Shown here one piece after another: positions 42,710 through 51,385 of a stretch of DNA of 64,000 nt (position 1 is the first letter of the stretch; each line of letters opens with the position of its first letter). Source of the stretch: Pseudonocardia cypriaca. GTDB lineage: Bacteria; Actinomycetota; Actinomycetes; Mycobacteriales; Pseudonocardiaceae. Position numbers and translations under genes: made by a program. The notes under the pieces were generated by a model, which searched no databases, was not told the DNA's origin, and saw nothing but the letters and a program-made list of their open reading frames with translations. The DNA lies in the NCBI RefSeq assembly GCF_006717045.1, contig NZ_VFPH01000001.1:1612001-1676000 (forward strand), written 5' to 3'.

Positions 42710-43231
42710 GACACGAGGAGGACGGCGAACCTGCTCGGGGCGACCGCGCTGGCCGTCACCGACCTCGCGCTGGGTGGAGCCACCGCGGCGGCCGGGGTGA
42801 GCGGAAGCGGGGCGGCCGCGCTGGTCGTACTGTGCGCCGACCCCGGGATCAGCGTCACCGAGCTGGGCAGGCGGGTCGGGCTGACGCAGTCGGCCGCGGC
42901 GCGGATGGTCGACGCGCTCGCCGCGCGTGGGCTCGTCGAGCGGCGGCCGACGCTGGGGAAGTGGGTGGCGGTGCACCCGACGGCCGCGGGCCGGGCGGCG
43001 TCGGCGGACCTGCTGGACGCGCGCGGTCAGCGGCTCACCACCCTGGTCGCCGCGCTCTCGCCTGCCGACCAGGAGGCGCTCACGAGCGTGCTGGAGCGGT
43101 TGCTGCGGGCGCTCTACGGAGAGGTCGGCAGCTCGGAGCTGGTCTGCCGGCTGTGCGACCGGCCCTGCTGCACCGAGGCGGGTGCGATCTGCCCGGTGGG
43201 GCAGGCCGAGCGGGACGCGGCGGATGGGTGA
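42704..43231 (+). CDS. MarR-family regulator with cysteine-rich tail
   Basis: 175 residues. The winged helix is ISVTELGRRVGLTQSAAARMVDALAARGLVERRP (~47-80). The C-terminus carries CRLCDRPCCTEAGAICPV, five cysteines that could bind a metal or sense oxidants. The frame overlaps the downstream EamA transporter start by 8 bases, so they are one operon; the transporter is the probable regulated function. Confidence 0.88.
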   Translation: MHDTRRTANLLGATALAVTDLALGGATAAAGVSGSGAAALVVLCADPGISVTELGRRVGLTQSAAARMVDALAARGLVERRPTLGKWVAVHPTAAGRAASADLLDARGQRLTTLVAALSPADQEALTSVLERLLRALYGEVGSSELVCRLCDRPCCTEAGAICPVGQAERDAADG

Positions 43232-44048
43232 GGCACTCGCCCTCGCCGCGGCGCTGTGCTTCGGGATCACCGACTTCGTCAGCGCGCTGCTCGCCCGCCG
43301 CGTGCACAGCGCCGCGGTCGCGCTCGTCGCCCAGCTGGGCGGGACGGCACTGATCGTCGGCGCGGCCCTGCTCGTCCCGAACCCGTCGGTCACGGCGGCG
43401 GCGCTCGGGTGGGGTGCCCTGTCGGGGGTCGGCACCGGGATCGGGGTCGTGTTCCTGTTCCGCGGGATGGGGGTCGGGAAGCTCGCGGTCGTCGTCCCGT
43501 TGAGCGACGTCGCGGGCGTCGTCGTGCCGGTGCTCGTCGGCGTGTTGCTGCTGGGCGAACGGCCCTCGGCGCTGTGCTGGCTGGGGATCGTCGTCGCCGC
43601 CCCGGCGCTCTGGCTGGTCACCCGCGTGGCCCGCGGACGGCCAAGCGCGCGGGGGAGCGTCGACGGGCTCGTCTCGGGGCTCGGGTTCGCGCTCCAGTTC
43701 GTCGCGCTCGCGCCGGTCGACCCGGCCGCAGGGCTCTGGCCGCTGGTCGCGAGCCGCATCGCCTCCGTCGCCACGATCCTGCCGGTGGCCGCCCGGGCCC
43801 CGCTGCGGATGCCGCGGCGGCTGGCGCTCGCAGCGCTCGGCAGCGGGGCGGTCGGGACCCTTGCCATCACCTGCTACACGCTCGCCACCCGCGAGCAGCT
43901 GCTCGCGGTCGCCGTCGTGCTGGCGGCGCTGTACCCGGTGGTGCCCGTGCTGCTGGGGATCACCGTGCTGCGGGAGCGGCTCACCCGCAGGCAGGCGGCC
44001 GGTCTCGGGCTGGCCGGGGCCGCGGTCGGCCTCATCGCGCTGGCCTGA
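43224..44048 (+). CDS. EamA-family (DMT) transporter
   Basis: 274 residues, ten hydrophobic helices, two EamA repeats (ALAAALCFGITDFVSALLARR; SGLGFALQFVALAPVDP). Exporter or importer of small metabolites, substrate unknown. Co-translated with the MarR gene; its 3' end overlaps the convergent MFS gene by 17 bases. Confidence 0.88.
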   Translation: MGEALALAAALCFGITDFVSALLARRVHSAAVALVAQLGGTALIVGAALLVPNPSVTAAALGWGALSGVGTGIGVVFLFRGMGVGKLAVVVPLSDVAGVVVPVLVGVLLLGERPSALCWLGIVVAAPALWLVTRVARGRPSARGSVDGLVSGLGFALQFVALAPVDPAAGLWPLVASRIASVATILPVAARAPLRMPRRLALAALGSGAVGTLAITCYTLATREQLLAVAVVLAALYPVVPVLLGITVLRERLTRRQAAGLGLAGAAVGLIALA

Positions 44049-45222
44049 TCCGCGCCTCGGCGGCCGCGCCGGCCACCGTCGCCACCGCCGCGAGCGCGAC
44101 ACAGGCCAGCATGGCGAAGCGGACGCCCGTCGCGTCGAGGAGGCCTGCGACGATGATCCCGGCGACCCCGAAGCCGACCCCGCCCGCCGCGTACAGCCCC
44201 GAGAAGCCCGCGGCCCACGCGTGCTCGGGCAGGAGCTGCTGCACGCCGGCGGCACGGGCGGTCAGCGCCGGGGTGCCGGCGAGCCCGGACAGGACGACCA
44301 GCGCGCCGACGAGGCCGGCCGTCGGTGCGACCACCGCGAGCCCGAGCACCGCGGTCACGGCGAGCACCAGCACGGTGCTCTGGGTGCGGTAGGCGCCCGG
44401 CCAGGTGCGGCTGCCGTACGCGAGGCCGCCTGCGAGCCCGGCGAGCGCGAAGACGGCGAGCACCGGGCCCGCGACGGCGCCGTCGGTGCCCACCGACTCC
44501 AGCAGGCCCGGCAGCCCGGTGTACGCGGCGCCGACGCACACCATCACGGCTCCCTCCTGGAGCAGCGCGGGCCACGTCCGCCGCCACACCCGCGCCGTCG
44601 TCGTGTCCGGGCCGTCGGGCGCCGGGCCGGGATCGGCCAGCGTGCCCGCGGCGAGCGCGCCGGCCGTGGCGATCGCGGCGACGAGGACGACCGTCCACGC
44701 GGCGCCCGCCACGAGCGTCACGAGCCCGACGACGGCCGGGCCCACCGCCCACAGCAGGGTCGTCAGGGTGGACTCGAGGCTCAGCGCGGCGTGGTGCGTG
44801 GCCGGGGCGACCGTCCGGACCAGCAGGGCCCGCAGGCCACCGTGCGCTCCGGACGCCACCCCACCCGCGGCCGCCGACAGCAGGAGCAGCACCCAGACCG
44901 GTGCCTGCACCAGCGCCGCCCCGGCGAGGGCCGCCAGCAGCGCCGCCTGCACGCCGAGGACGAGCCGCAGCTCCGAGCGGGCCGGGCGCCGGTCGAACCG
45001 CCGGCCCATCGGTCCCGCCACGACCGCCTCGGCCGCGGCGAACACCGCCGCCAGCAGCGCTCCTGCGGCGTAGGACGAAGCGGCGAGGTGGCCCAGGTAG
45101 ACCAGCGCCAGCGGGGACAGCGCGATCGGCAGGCGCTGGCAGAGGACGACGAGCGTCCAGGCGCGCATGCCGGGTGTTCGGACGACTGCGCCGTAGGTGC
45201 GCAGGCCCTCCGTGGTGGACAT
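44032..45222 (-). CDS. MFS transporter
   Basis: 396 residues with about twelve helices, MSTTEGLRTYGAVVRTPGMRAWTLVV start, and the loop 2-3 motif GPMGRRFDRRPARSEL (~69). Substrate unknown; an efflux role is plausible. ATG with GGAGAA upstream. Downstream of the ECF sigma gene on the same strand, 54 bases apart. Confidence 0.9.
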   Translation of the reverse strand: MSTTEGLRTYGAVVRTPGMRAWTLVVLCQRLPIALSPLALVYLGHLAASSYAAGALLAAVFAAAEAVVAGPMGRRFDRRPARSELRLVLGVQAALLAALAGAALVQAPVWVLLLLSAAAGGVASGAHGGLRALLVRTVAPATHHAALSLESTLTTLLWAVGPAVVGLVTLVAGAAWTVVLVAAIATAGALAAGTLADPGPAPDGPDTTTARVWRRTWPALLQEGAVMVCVGAAYTGLPGLLESVGTDGAVAGPVLAVFALAGLAGGLAYGSRTWPGAYRTQSTVLVLAVTAVLGLAVVAPTAGLVGALVVLSGLAGTPALTARAAGVQQLLPEHAWAAGFSGLYAAGGVGFGVAGIIVAGLLDATGVRFAMLACVALAAVATVAGAAAEARIRPAR

Positions 45223-45276
45223 GGTGTTCTCCTCTCGGCGGACTGCGCCTACCAGTGGCGGCCGGGAGGAGATCCG

Positions 45277-45903
45277 TTACAGATTTCTGGCCGGAGCCGA
45301 CGCGAGGTAGCGCTCCAGAGCCGCGCGCACCCGGCTACGGGCACGGTGCAGCAGCACCCGCTGGTTGCCCGGCTCGATCTCGAGAACGGCGCTCACCTCG
45401 TCCGACGCCCAACCCTCGACGTCGCGCAGCGTGATGACCGCGCGCTGGTTGGGCGGCAGCACCGCGATCGCACCGGCGACGACGACCCGCAGCTCGCGGG
45501 AGAGCGCCTGCTCCTCCGGAACCGACCACGCCCGCGGCGGGGCGGCCCAGTGGCCGGCGTTCGGGCCCGACCGGAAGAACCGCTCCGGGTCGACAGCAGG
45601 CCCCGGCTCTCCCGGGTCGGAGAAGCTGGAGAAGGGCAGCTCGCGGCGCTCGGCGGCGGCCCGGCGGCGCGCGATGTTGACCAGGATCCGGCAGATCCAC
45701 GTGCGCAGCGAGGAACGGCCCTCGAAGCCGTCGATCCCTCGCAGGACCGCGATCCAGGTCTCCTGCACGCACTCCTCCGCCACCTCCCGGCTGGGTGCGT
45801 ACACGAGCGCGAGCCGGACGAGGGCCGAGTGCTGGGAGCGGACCAGCCGCAGGAAAGCGGCCTCGTCGCCGCGGCGCAGGGCGTCCAGGTCGACGTCCGT
45901 CAC
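45277..45903 (-). CDS. ECF RNA polymerase sigma factor
   Basis: 208 residues. Region 2: AFLRLVRSQHSALVRLALVYAPSREVAEECVQETWIAVLRGIDGFEGRSSLRTWI; region 4: AIAVLPPNQRAVITLRDVEGWASDEVSAVLEIEPGNQRVLLHRARSRVR. GTG start overlaps the preceding anti-sigma stop (GTGA), so it is the downstream gene of the pair, the reverse of the usual order. A 30-residue Pro/Ser linker (SSFSDPGEPGPAVDPERFF) joins the regions. Confidence 0.92.
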   Translation of the reverse strand: MTDVDLDALRRGDEAAFLRLVRSQHSALVRLALVYAPSREVAEECVQETWIAVLRGIDGFEGRSSLRTWICRILVNIARRRAAAERRELPFSSFSDPGEPGPAVDPERFFRSGPNAGHWAAPPRAWSVPEEQALSRELRVVVAGAIAVLPPNQRAVITLRDVEGWASDEVSAVLEIEPGNQRVLLHRARSRVRAALERYLASAPARNL

Positions 45904-46151
45904 CGGCCCTGCCGCTCGGCCGTCCACGTCCGGAAGATGTCGAGCAGCCGCGCCTCGGCCTGCGCGCTCGGCACCTCCGCCGGCAGGGCACCGCTCGCCC
46001 GGACGGACGCCCGCACCTGCTCGACGTAGGCCGTGCAGCCGTCGCAGCCCGCGAGGTGGCGGTTCACCCGCTCGGTCTCCTCCGGCCCCAGGACGCCTTC
46101 GAGGTAGTCGGTGACCCGCTCCACGAGATCCCGGCACGCCAGCTCGTCCAC
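45900..46151 (-). CDS. Zinc-finger anti-sigma factor (zf-HC2)
   Basis: 83 residues with the ZAS motif HLAGCDGCTAYVEQV (His-x3-Cys-x2-Cys, ~33-40). No membrane segment, so a soluble redox- or zinc-responsive anti-sigma for the overlapping ECF factor. GTG start at 46151; lies upstream of the sigma gene. Confidence 0.88.
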   Translation of the reverse strand: MDELACRDLVERVTDYLEGVLGPEETERVNRHLAGCDGCTAYVEQVRASVRASGALPAEVPSAQAEARLLDIFRTWTAERQGR

Positions 46152-46248
46152 CGGGCCAGTATCGCCCCGCAAGCCGCCGGCGAGTCCCACGTGCCAGCAC
46201 GGAGTGCGGGGCGGTTGGCGGGTCCGGGTGCCTGCGATCATCGGCGTC

Positions 46249-46800
46249 GTGCCCCGTTTCACCCGCGCCGAGCTGGACGCGGCGCGCTCGCGCACCATCG
46301 AGGACGTGCTGCCCGGCCCGGGCGACCCGCCGCTGCGCGTGCTCTTCTGCGGCATCAACCCCGGGCTCGTGTCGGCCGCCACCGGGCACCACTTCGCGCG
46401 ACCGAGCAACCGGTTCTGGCCCGCCCTGCACGGCGCAGGCTTCACGCCCCGGCTGCTGCTCCCGGCCGAGCAGGGGGAGCTGCGGTCGCTCGGGCTGGGG
46501 ATCACGAACATGGCGCCGCGGGCCACCGCCCGGGCCGACGAGCTGACCCCGGCGGAGCTGGTCGCGGGTGGGGAGCGGTTGCAGGCGCTCGTGGCCGAGT
46601 GGCGTCCGCGCTGGCTCGCAGTCGTTGGGGTGACGGCCTACCGCACGGGGTTCGGCAGGCCCCGCGCGTCCGTCGGGCCGCAGGAGGAGCGGCTGGGCGA
46701 GACGGGCGTGTGGGTACTGCCCAACCCCAGCGGGCTGAACGCGCACTGGCAGCTCCCCGCGATGGTCGCGGAGTACGCCCGGCTGCGCGCCGCTGCCTGA
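46249..46800 (+). CDS. mug: G/U mismatch-specific uracil-DNA glycosylase (Mug/TDG)
   Basis: 183 residues. Motif VLFCGINPGLVSAATGHHFARPSNRFWPAL (~34-63) with catalytic Asn in GINPG, and the intercalation loop NPSGLNAHW (~162-170). Removes uracil or ethenocytosine opposite G. GTG start at 46249. Divergent from the anti-sigma gene. Confidence 0.92.
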   Translation: MPRFTRAELDAARSRTIEDVLPGPGDPPLRVLFCGINPGLVSAATGHHFARPSNRFWPALHGAGFTPRLLLPAEQGELRSLGLGITNMAPRATARADELTPAELVAGGERLQALVAEWRPRWLAVVGVTAYRTGFGRPRASVGPQEERLGETGVWVLPNPSGLNAHWQLPAMVAEYARLRAAA

Positions 46801-46830
46801 GCCGCGCGTGTCACAGGAGGCACCCGCAGC

Positions 46831-46862
46831 GCGACTCGCGTACATCCAGAGCGCGACTCGCG
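46831..46862 (-). repeat. Second, inverted copy of the CGCGAGTCGCG repeat block
   Basis: Its reverse complement matches 6343-6374 in 31 of 32 bases. It sits in the 66-base space between convergent mug and the LigD-polymerase gene; two palindromic GCGACTCGCG units 22 bases apart could also pair as a terminator. Confidence 0.75.
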
Positions 46863-46866
46863 GAAC

Positions 46867-47835
46867 TCAGTCGTCGAGGTCCTGGGTTTCCTCGTCGTCG
46901 GGCGGGGCGTCGCCCTCGCGGGCGTCGCGGTCGGCCCACTCGAGGAGCTCGTCGATGAGGAAGACGGCGTCGTCGATGCCGGCGTGCAGGTCGCCGAGCT
47001 CCGCGAAGCGGGCCGGGACGGTTCCGATGGTGAAGTCGCGCGGGTCGGCGTCGTCGACCTCGTCCCAGCGGATCGGGGTGGACACCACCGCCTCGGGCAC
47101 CCCGCGCACCGAGTACGCGCAGCGGATGGTGTGGTCGCGGGTGTTCTGGTTGTAGTCGACGAAGATCGACTTGGGGTCGCGGTCCTTCCGCCACCACGTC
47201 AGGTCGACCAGGTCGCACCGGCGGGCGACCTCCCTGGCGAACGCGTGCGCGGCCCGGCGGACGTCGGCGAACCCGTGGTCGGGCGGGATCCGCACGTACA
47301 CGTGCATGCCCTTGCCGCCAGACGTCTTCGGCCAGCCGGTGGCGCCCAGCTCGTCGAGCACCTCGTGGGCGACGTGCGCCACGCGGCGGACGTCGGCGTA
47401 GGTCGCCTCGGGCATCGGGTCGAGGTCGATCCGCCACTCGTCGGGCTTCTCGGTGTCGAACCGACGTGAGTTCCACGGGTGGAACTCGACGGTGGACATC
47501 TGCACCGCCCACACGACGTCGGCCGGGTGCTGCACGCACAGCTCGTCGGCGGTGCGGTTCCAGCGCGGGAAGTGGATGCGCACGGTCTGCACCCAGTCCG
47601 GTGCCCCCTTGGGCAGCCGCTTCTGGTGCACCTTCTCGCCGGTGACGCCGGTGGGGAAGCGGTGCAGCATGCACGGCCGGTCGCGCAGCGCGCGCACGAT
47701 GCCGTCGGACACCGCTAGGTAGTACTGCGCCAGGTCGAGCTTGGTCTCCCCGCGGGCCGGGAAGTACACCCGGTCGGGGTTGGAGATCCGGACGACGCGG
47801 TCGCCGACCTCCAGCTCGATGGCGGAGCCCGCCAT
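46867..47835 (-). CDS. ligD: LigD-type DNA polymerase/primase domain protein
   Basis: 322 residues, only the polymerase (AEP primase) domain of LigD. Key residues: DEWRIDLDPMPEATY (metal Asp-x-Asp, ~138), TSGGKGMHVYVRI (~168), and STPIRWDEVD near the C-terminus. Works with Ku in non-homologous end joining, adding ribonucleotides at breaks. ATG at 47835. Ligase and nuclease domains are absent; LigC is 4 kb away and no Ku gene is in the window. Confidence 0.9.
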   Translation of the reverse strand: MAGSAIELEVGDRVVRISNPDRVYFPARGETKLDLAQYYLAVSDGIVRALRDRPCMLHRFPTGVTGEKVHQKRLPKGAPDWVQTVRIHFPRWNRTADELCVQHPADVVWAVQMSTVEFHPWNSRRFDTEKPDEWRIDLDPMPEATYADVRRVAHVAHEVLDELGATGWPKTSGGKGMHVYVRIPPDHGFADVRRAAHAFAREVARRCDLVDLTWWRKDRDPKSIFVDYNQNTRDHTIRCAYSVRGVPEAVVSTPIRWDEVDDADPRDFTIGTVPARFAELGDLHAGIDDAVFLIDELLEWADRDAREGDAPPDDEETQDLDD

Positions 47836-47840
47836 CCGAC

Positions 47841-48101
47841 TCAGCGCCGCCAGGCGGTGCGCTTGCGGACCGAGTGCATCACGAGCCCGATCGCCATGAC
47901 GATCGCGAGCCCGGTGAGCCACACGTTCTCGATGCGCCCCTGGTGGTTGCCGAGGTTCATGACCAGCAGGACGAAGACGCTGACCCAGCCGGCGATGATC
48001 ATGCCCCGGGGGAACCCGCCGTGCCAGCCCCACTCCACCGACGGCTCGTCCTGCGGGTCCACCGCGGGCCGCTGCGCCAGCTCTCGGGAGTTGCGTGCCA
48101 C
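47841..48101 (-). CDS. DUF2631 membrane protein
   Basis: 86 residues: soluble start MARNSRELAQRPAVDP then WGWHGGFPRGMIIAGWVSVFVLLVMNL and a second helix before a basic end (RKRTAWRR). Actinobacterial DUF2631, typically next to dxr. Function unknown. Confidence 0.88.
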   Translation of the reverse strand: MARNSRELAQRPAVDPQDEPSVEWGWHGGFPRGMIIAGWVSVFVLLVMNLGNHQGRIENVWLTGLAIVMAIGLVMHSVRKRTAWRR

Positions 48102-48168
48102 CTGTCCTCCTGATCCGGGATGTGGGCCTCATCGTCGCACAACACGGCTGCGGGGATGATGGGCGGTG

Positions 48169-49341
48169 ATGACCACTCGCTCCGTCGTCGTGCTGGGTTC
48201 CACCGGCTCGGTCGGCACACAGGCGCTCGACGTCGTCGCGGCGCACCCGGACCGGTTCACGGTCGCGGGCCTCGCCGCCGGCGGCCGGGACATCGACCTG
48301 CTCGTGCGGCAGGTCCGGGACCACCGCGTGCCCCGGCTCGCCGTGGCGAGCGCCGGCGCCGCCGCCGAGCTGCGCGACCGGCTGCCCGGCGTCGACGTGC
48401 TGGCCGGGCCGGAGGCGGCCACCGAGCTCACCGCCACCGCGGGCGCCGACACCGTGCTCAACGGGATCACCGGCTCGGTCGGGCTGGGTCCGACGCTGGC
48501 CGCCCTCGCCTCGGGAGTCACGCTCGCGCTCGCCAACAAGGAGTCGCTGGTGGCCGGGGGAGCGCTGGTCACCGGCTCGGCCGCGCCGGGGCAGATCGTG
48601 CCGGTCGACTCCGAGCACTCCGCTCTCGCCCAGTGCCTGCGCGGCGGCCGGGCCGAGGAGGTGGATCGGCTCGTGCTCACCGCGTCCGGTGGCCCGTTCC
48701 GGGGGCGGCGGCGCGAGGAGCTGGAAGGCGTCACCGTGACCGACGCCCTCGCCCACCCGACGTGGGACATGGGGCCGGTCATCACGATCAACTCGGCCAC
48801 CCTGGTGAACAAGGGCCTCGAGCTGATCGAGGCGCACCTGCTGTTCGGGGTGCCGTACGAGCGGATCGACGTGGTGGTGCACCCGCAGTCGATCGTGCAC
48901 TCGATGGTGACGTTCGTCGACGGGTCCACGCTCGCGCAGGCGAGCCCCCCGGACATGAAGCTGCCAATCGCGCTCGCCCTCGCCTGGCCGGACCGGTTGC
49001 CGGGCGTCGCCCGCCCGTGCCGGTGGGAGACCGCGCAGGCATGGACGTTCGAGCCGCTGGACGACGACGCGTTACCCGGCGTGCGCCTGGCCAGGGCAGC
49101 AGGTACGGCGGGTGGATGCGTCCCCGCCGTGCTCAACGCCGCGAACGAGGAGGCCGTGGCGGCGTTCGTCGCGGGCTCGCTGCCGTTCGTCGGCATCTGC
49201 GACCTCCTGGAGGAGGTGCTCGGCGCCGCCGACGGCTGGACCGCGGACCCCGCTACCGTGGCGGACGTGCTGGCTGCGGAGGAGTGGGCGAGGGCGCGTG
49301 CGCGTGAGCTCGCCGGCTCGAGGAAGGCGTTCCTCTCATGA
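48169..49341 (+). CDS. dxr: 1-deoxy-D-xylulose 5-phosphate reductoisomerase
   Basis: Second step of the MEP isoprenoid pathway. 390 residues: NADPH motif LGSTGSVGTQALDV (~9), LANKESLVAGGALV (~123), substrate/metal site PVDSEHSALAQCL (~145) and C-terminal NAANEEAVAAFVAG. ATG 48169 (a GTG immediately before is also possible). Stop overlaps the protease start. Confidence 0.96.
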   Translation: MTTRSVVVLGSTGSVGTQALDVVAAHPDRFTVAGLAAGGRDIDLLVRQVRDHRVPRLAVASAGAAAELRDRLPGVDVLAGPEAATELTATAGADTVLNGITGSVGLGPTLAALASGVTLALANKESLVAGGALVTGSAAPGQIVPVDSEHSALAQCLRGGRAEEVDRLVLTASGGPFRGRRREELEGVTVTDALAHPTWDMGPVITINSATLVNKGLELIEAHLLFGVPYERIDVVVHPQSIVHSMVTFVDGSTLAQASPPDMKLPIALALAWPDRLPGVARPCRWETAQAWTFEPLDDDALPGVRLARAAGTAGGCVPAVLNAANEEAVAAFVAGSLPFVGICDLLEEVLGAADGWTADPATVADVLAAEEWARARARELAGSRKAFLS

Positions 49342-50633
49342 TGTTCGTGCTCGGGATCCTGCTGCTCTTCGCCGGGATCATGTTCTCGGTGGCCTGGCAC
49401 GAGCTGGGCCACTACCTCGCGGCCCGGAAGTTCGGCATCAAGGTGCCGGAGTTCTTCGTCGGGTTCGGCAAGACCCTCTGGTCGCGAAAGGTCGGCGAGA
49501 CCGAGTTCGGGGTCAAGATGATCCCGCTCGGCGGCTACGTCCGCATGATCGGCATGCTCCCGCCCGCCAAGGGCGAGACGCTGGGCCGCAGCCGCCGCAC
49601 CGGCCCGTTCCAGGGCCTCATCGACGACGCCCGGCAGCAGTCGGCCATGGACGTGCTGCCCGAGGACGCGAACCGGCAGTTCTACACCCGCGCGCCGTGG
49701 AAGCGGATCATCGTGATGGCGGCGGGGCCGTTCCAGAACCTGATCCTCGCCGTCATCCTGTTCGCGATCGCGATCATGGGTGTCGGGGTCCCGACGAGCA
49801 GCACCACGATCTCGACCGTCAGCCAGTGCGTCCTGCCGGCCACGGCGCCGCAGACCGAGCAGTGCCCGGCGGACGCGCCGCCGAGCCCGGCCGCGGCGGC
49901 GGGCCTCCTGCCGGGCGACAAGATCGTCGCCTTCAACGGGGCACCGGTCACCGAGAACGACTGGCGTTCCCTGCAGGAGGCCATTCGCGCCGCCTCCGGC
50001 ACGGTGACCATCACGGTGGAGCGCGGCGACCAGCGGTTCGACCTCACGCCCACCCTGATCCGCACGCAGGCCCAGGACCTGAACGACCCGAACCGCGTCG
50101 TGGACGTGAGCTTCCTCGGGGTCACACCGGTGCCGACCATCGCGCGGCAGGGGCCGGTGACGGTTGTCGTCGCGGTGGGTGACGTCATCGTCCGCACCGG
50201 TCAGGCGATCATCAACCTGCCCGAGCGGCTGCCGAACCTGTTCGGGTCGGCCTTCCTCGGTGAAGAGCGCGACCAGGACGGGCCGGTCGGCATCGTGGGT
50301 GTGTCCCGCATCGGGGGCGAGTTCCTCGCGGCCGAGGACTTCACGGCGACGCAGCGGGTGCTGTTCCTGCTCAACCTGCTGGCCCTGGTGAACATCTCGC
50401 TGTTCCTGTTCAACCTGCTGCCGCTTCCGCCGCTCGACGGGGGACAGATCTTCCCGGCGCTGTGGGAGGCGATCCGCAAGCGGATCGCGCGGGTGCGCGG
50501 CAAGCCCGACCCCGGCCCGGTGGACGCGGCGAAGCTGCTGCCGGTCGCCTACGTCGTGGCTCTGCTGTTCATCGGGTGGAGCGCGATCCTGCTGGTCGCC
50601 GACGTGGTCAACCCGATCCAGCTGCCGTTCTGA
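49338..50633 (+). CDS. rip1: Site-2 protease (M50, Rip1/RseP type)
   Basis: 431 residues. Zinc motif AWHELGHYLAARKFG (~18-32) in the first membrane helix, a periplasmic PDZ domain (GLLPGDKIVAFNGAPVTENDW, ~190) and the third ligand motif PLPPLDGGQIF (~365). Cleaves anti-sigma factors and cell-division proteins in the membrane. ispG normally follows in actinobacteria; here the next gene is a convergent maleate isomerase starting 4 bases away. Confidence 0.95.
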   Translation: MMFVLGILLLFAGIMFSVAWHELGHYLAARKFGIKVPEFFVGFGKTLWSRKVGETEFGVKMIPLGGYVRMIGMLPPAKGETLGRSRRTGPFQGLIDDARQQSAMDVLPEDANRQFYTRAPWKRIIVMAAGPFQNLILAVILFAIAIMGVGVPTSSTTISTVSQCVLPATAPQTEQCPADAPPSPAAAAGLLPGDKIVAFNGAPVTENDWRSLQEAIRAASGTVTITVERGDQRFDLTPTLIRTQAQDLNDPNRVVDVSFLGVTPVPTIARQGPVTVVVAVGDVIVRTGQAIINLPERLPNLFGSAFLGEERDQDGPVGIVGVSRIGGEFLAAEDFTATQRVLFLLNLLALVNISLFLFNLLPLPPLDGGQIFPALWEAIRKRIARVRGKPDPGPVDAAKLLPVAYVVALLFIGWSAILLVADVVNPIQLPF

Positions 50634-50636
50634 CGC

Positions 50637-51383
50637 TCAGGCCGAGAGGAGGCGTCCCGCGTTCGGCACCCACGGGACGAGGCCCAGCGTCGTGAGGATC
50701 TGGTGCGCTGTCGCGGTGGCCGCGGAGAGCACGGGCAGCCCGGCCTCCTCCTCGACCACCGCGATCGACTCCAGCGAGGGCATCTGCACGCAGGCGGACA
50801 GGACGAGCGCGTCGGCGCCGGTCAGGTCGAGCTTGCGCCGGTGTTCGCGCAGGTCGGCCGGGTCGAGACGGGCGACGGCGAGGTTGTCGGGCACCTCGAG
50901 CGACAGGGCGTCCACCACCTCGACGCCCGCGTCCTCGAGGTAGGTGACGACCAGCTCGGTGAGCGGCTTCAGGTACGGCGTGATGATCGCGACCTTGCGG
51001 GCCCCGAGCGCCGCGATGCCGGACAGGAGCGCCCCGGCGCTGGACACGACGGGCGCATCCGAGCCCTCGGCGCGCAGGGCGGCGGTGATCGTGTCCTCCG
51101 CGGTGCAGTGGTAGCCGGGGCCCTGCGCCATGATCGCGACGAGGCAGGCGGTGGCGACCACGTCGGGCCGGGCGTCGGCCAGCTCGGTGGCCGCCCGCTC
51201 CGCCTGGGCGTTCATGGCCCGCAGCTGCTCCGGTGTGACGTGCTGCATCCGCGCCCGCGCCGAGTGGAAGACGAACCGGTCCTCCGGCAGCTCCCGCTCG
51301 CGGGCGGCGAGCATCCGGGGGAGCTCGGTCTCCATCGTGAGGTTCGAGCTCGGGACGATCATCCCGATGTGGTGCGTCACCAT
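50637..51383 (-). CDS. nicE: Maleate cis-trans isomerase (NicE-type Asp/Glu racemase fold)
   Basis: Converts maleate to fumarate, the last step of nicotinate degradation. 248 residues with the two catalytic cysteines of the family: DVVATACLVAIMAQG (~80) and ALVLSACVQMPSLESI (~193), and an N-terminal HIGMIVPSSNLTMETEL typical of maleate isomerases. ATG at 51383, 2 bases after the nicX stop, makes nicX-nicE one operon. Arylmalonate decarboxylase-like activity is an alternative, but neighbours favour maleate isomerase. Confidence 0.88.
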   Translation of the reverse strand: MVTHHIGMIVPSSNLTMETELPRMLAARERELPEDRFVFHSARARMQHVTPEQLRAMNAQAERAATELADARPDVVATACLVAIMAQGPGYHCTAEDTITAALRAEGSDAPVVSSAGALLSGIAALGARKVAIITPYLKPLTELVVTYLEDAGVEVVDALSLEVPDNLAVARLDPADLREHRRKLDLTGADALVLSACVQMPSLESIAVVEEEAGLPVLSAATATAHQILTTLGLVPWVPNAGRLLSA

Positions 51384-51385
51384 GC

